Assembly: GCA_029547185.1 (NCBI GenBank)
Contig: JAKPPU010000014.1
Span: 1 to 64,000, forward strand
DNA: 64,000 bases
Reading direction: 5' to 3'
From: Deltaproteobacteria bacterium
Lineage (GTDB): Bacteria; Desulfobacterota; Desulfomonilia; UBA1062
Shown here: piece by piece, positions 63,915 to 64,000 of the stretch
How positions within the stretch are numbered: position 1 is the first letter of the stretch
Layout of the letters: each line of letters opens with the position of its first letter
Made by a program: the position numbers and the translations under genes
The notes under the pieces: generated by a model
Seen by the model: the letters and a program-made list of their open reading frames with translations, nothing else
What the model was told of the DNA's origin: nothing
The model's database searches: none

Positions 63915-64000
63915 GATTTTTATTCCGATATTATACAAGAAGAGAACAAGATGGCACAGCCGTGAAGTCAAAATATCGCCGGAAGCATGCACCTGATCGC

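Noticed and set aside
63808-63996. 62-codon plus-strand frame at the right edge
   Set aside because: No binding site, unusual composition, and it overlaps the likely atp promoter region.

Overview
The window looks like a chromosomal segment of a Gram-negative bacterium of roughly 55-60% GC, most plausibly a Desulfobacterota/deltaproteobacterial relative. The reasons are a complete Tol-Pal cluster (outer membrane), a DAP-type MurE, an F-type ATP synthase with split b and b' subunits in which b carries a signal-peptide-like N-terminus, and a DmdC-like acyl-CoA dehydrogenase next to an acyl-CoA ligase. The lineage is an inference from gene content, not from a marker alignment.

Layout. 1-4.1 kb: the 5' end of a gene leaving the window behind a leader hairpin, a small zincin-like protease, tRNA-Leu(UAG) and an alpha-glucan phosphorylase. 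4.2-8.7 kb (minus): tolQ-tolR-tolA-tolB-pal-cpoB. 8.7-9.9 kb: a soluble PAS histidine kinase divergent from mraZ, with similar AGTGCC-type boxes on both sides of the shared promoter region. 9.9-27.3 kb (plus): an almost unbroken division and cell-wall (dcw) cluster, mraZ-rsmH-ftsL-ftsI-murE-murF-mraY-(48-codon ORF)-murD-ftsW-murG-murC-murB-ftsQ-ftsA-ftsZ-alr, with most genes overlapping by a few bases. No ddl is present.

27.4-51.4 kb holds mixed chromosomal genes: a secreted PKD-repeat protein, an M48 protease with TPR-like tail, a bacterial XPB helicase overlapping a Helicase_C_3/WYL-like partner, a glycosyltransferase-receiver-PHP operon, a dolichol-phosphate-mannose-synthase-like transferase, an acyl-CoA dehydrogenase and an acyl-CoA ligase, a CDF cation transporter, a geranylgeranyl-reductase-type flavoprotein, an asparagine-synthetase-like enzyme coupled to an 80-codon ORF, and a cluster for lipid-linked sugar transfer (GT39/ArnT-like, TVP38, GT2).

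51.4-57.2 kb is the accessory region. A degenerate stretch with an IS5-type transposase remnant is followed by a compact 4.475 kb integrated element in tRNA-Arg(ACG). It is bounded by 44-bp direct repeats and carries a tyrosine recombinase, two MerR-type HTH proteins, a zinc-knuckle protein, two related replication-like proteins and one divergent secreted protein made of three 31-residue repeats. The element replaced the 5' half of the tRNA gene and brought its own TTGACT-N17-TATATA promoter, leaving the old promoter orphaned at the far side. Paired TGTGCA motifs near both ends and upstream of the integrase look like recombinase arm sites.

57.3-64 kb (minus): atp genes in the order b', b, delta, alpha, gamma, beta, epsilon (a and c are not here). 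They are preceded by two short, well-initiated and unrecognised ORFs; the stop of the nearer one forms part of the b' ribosome binding site.
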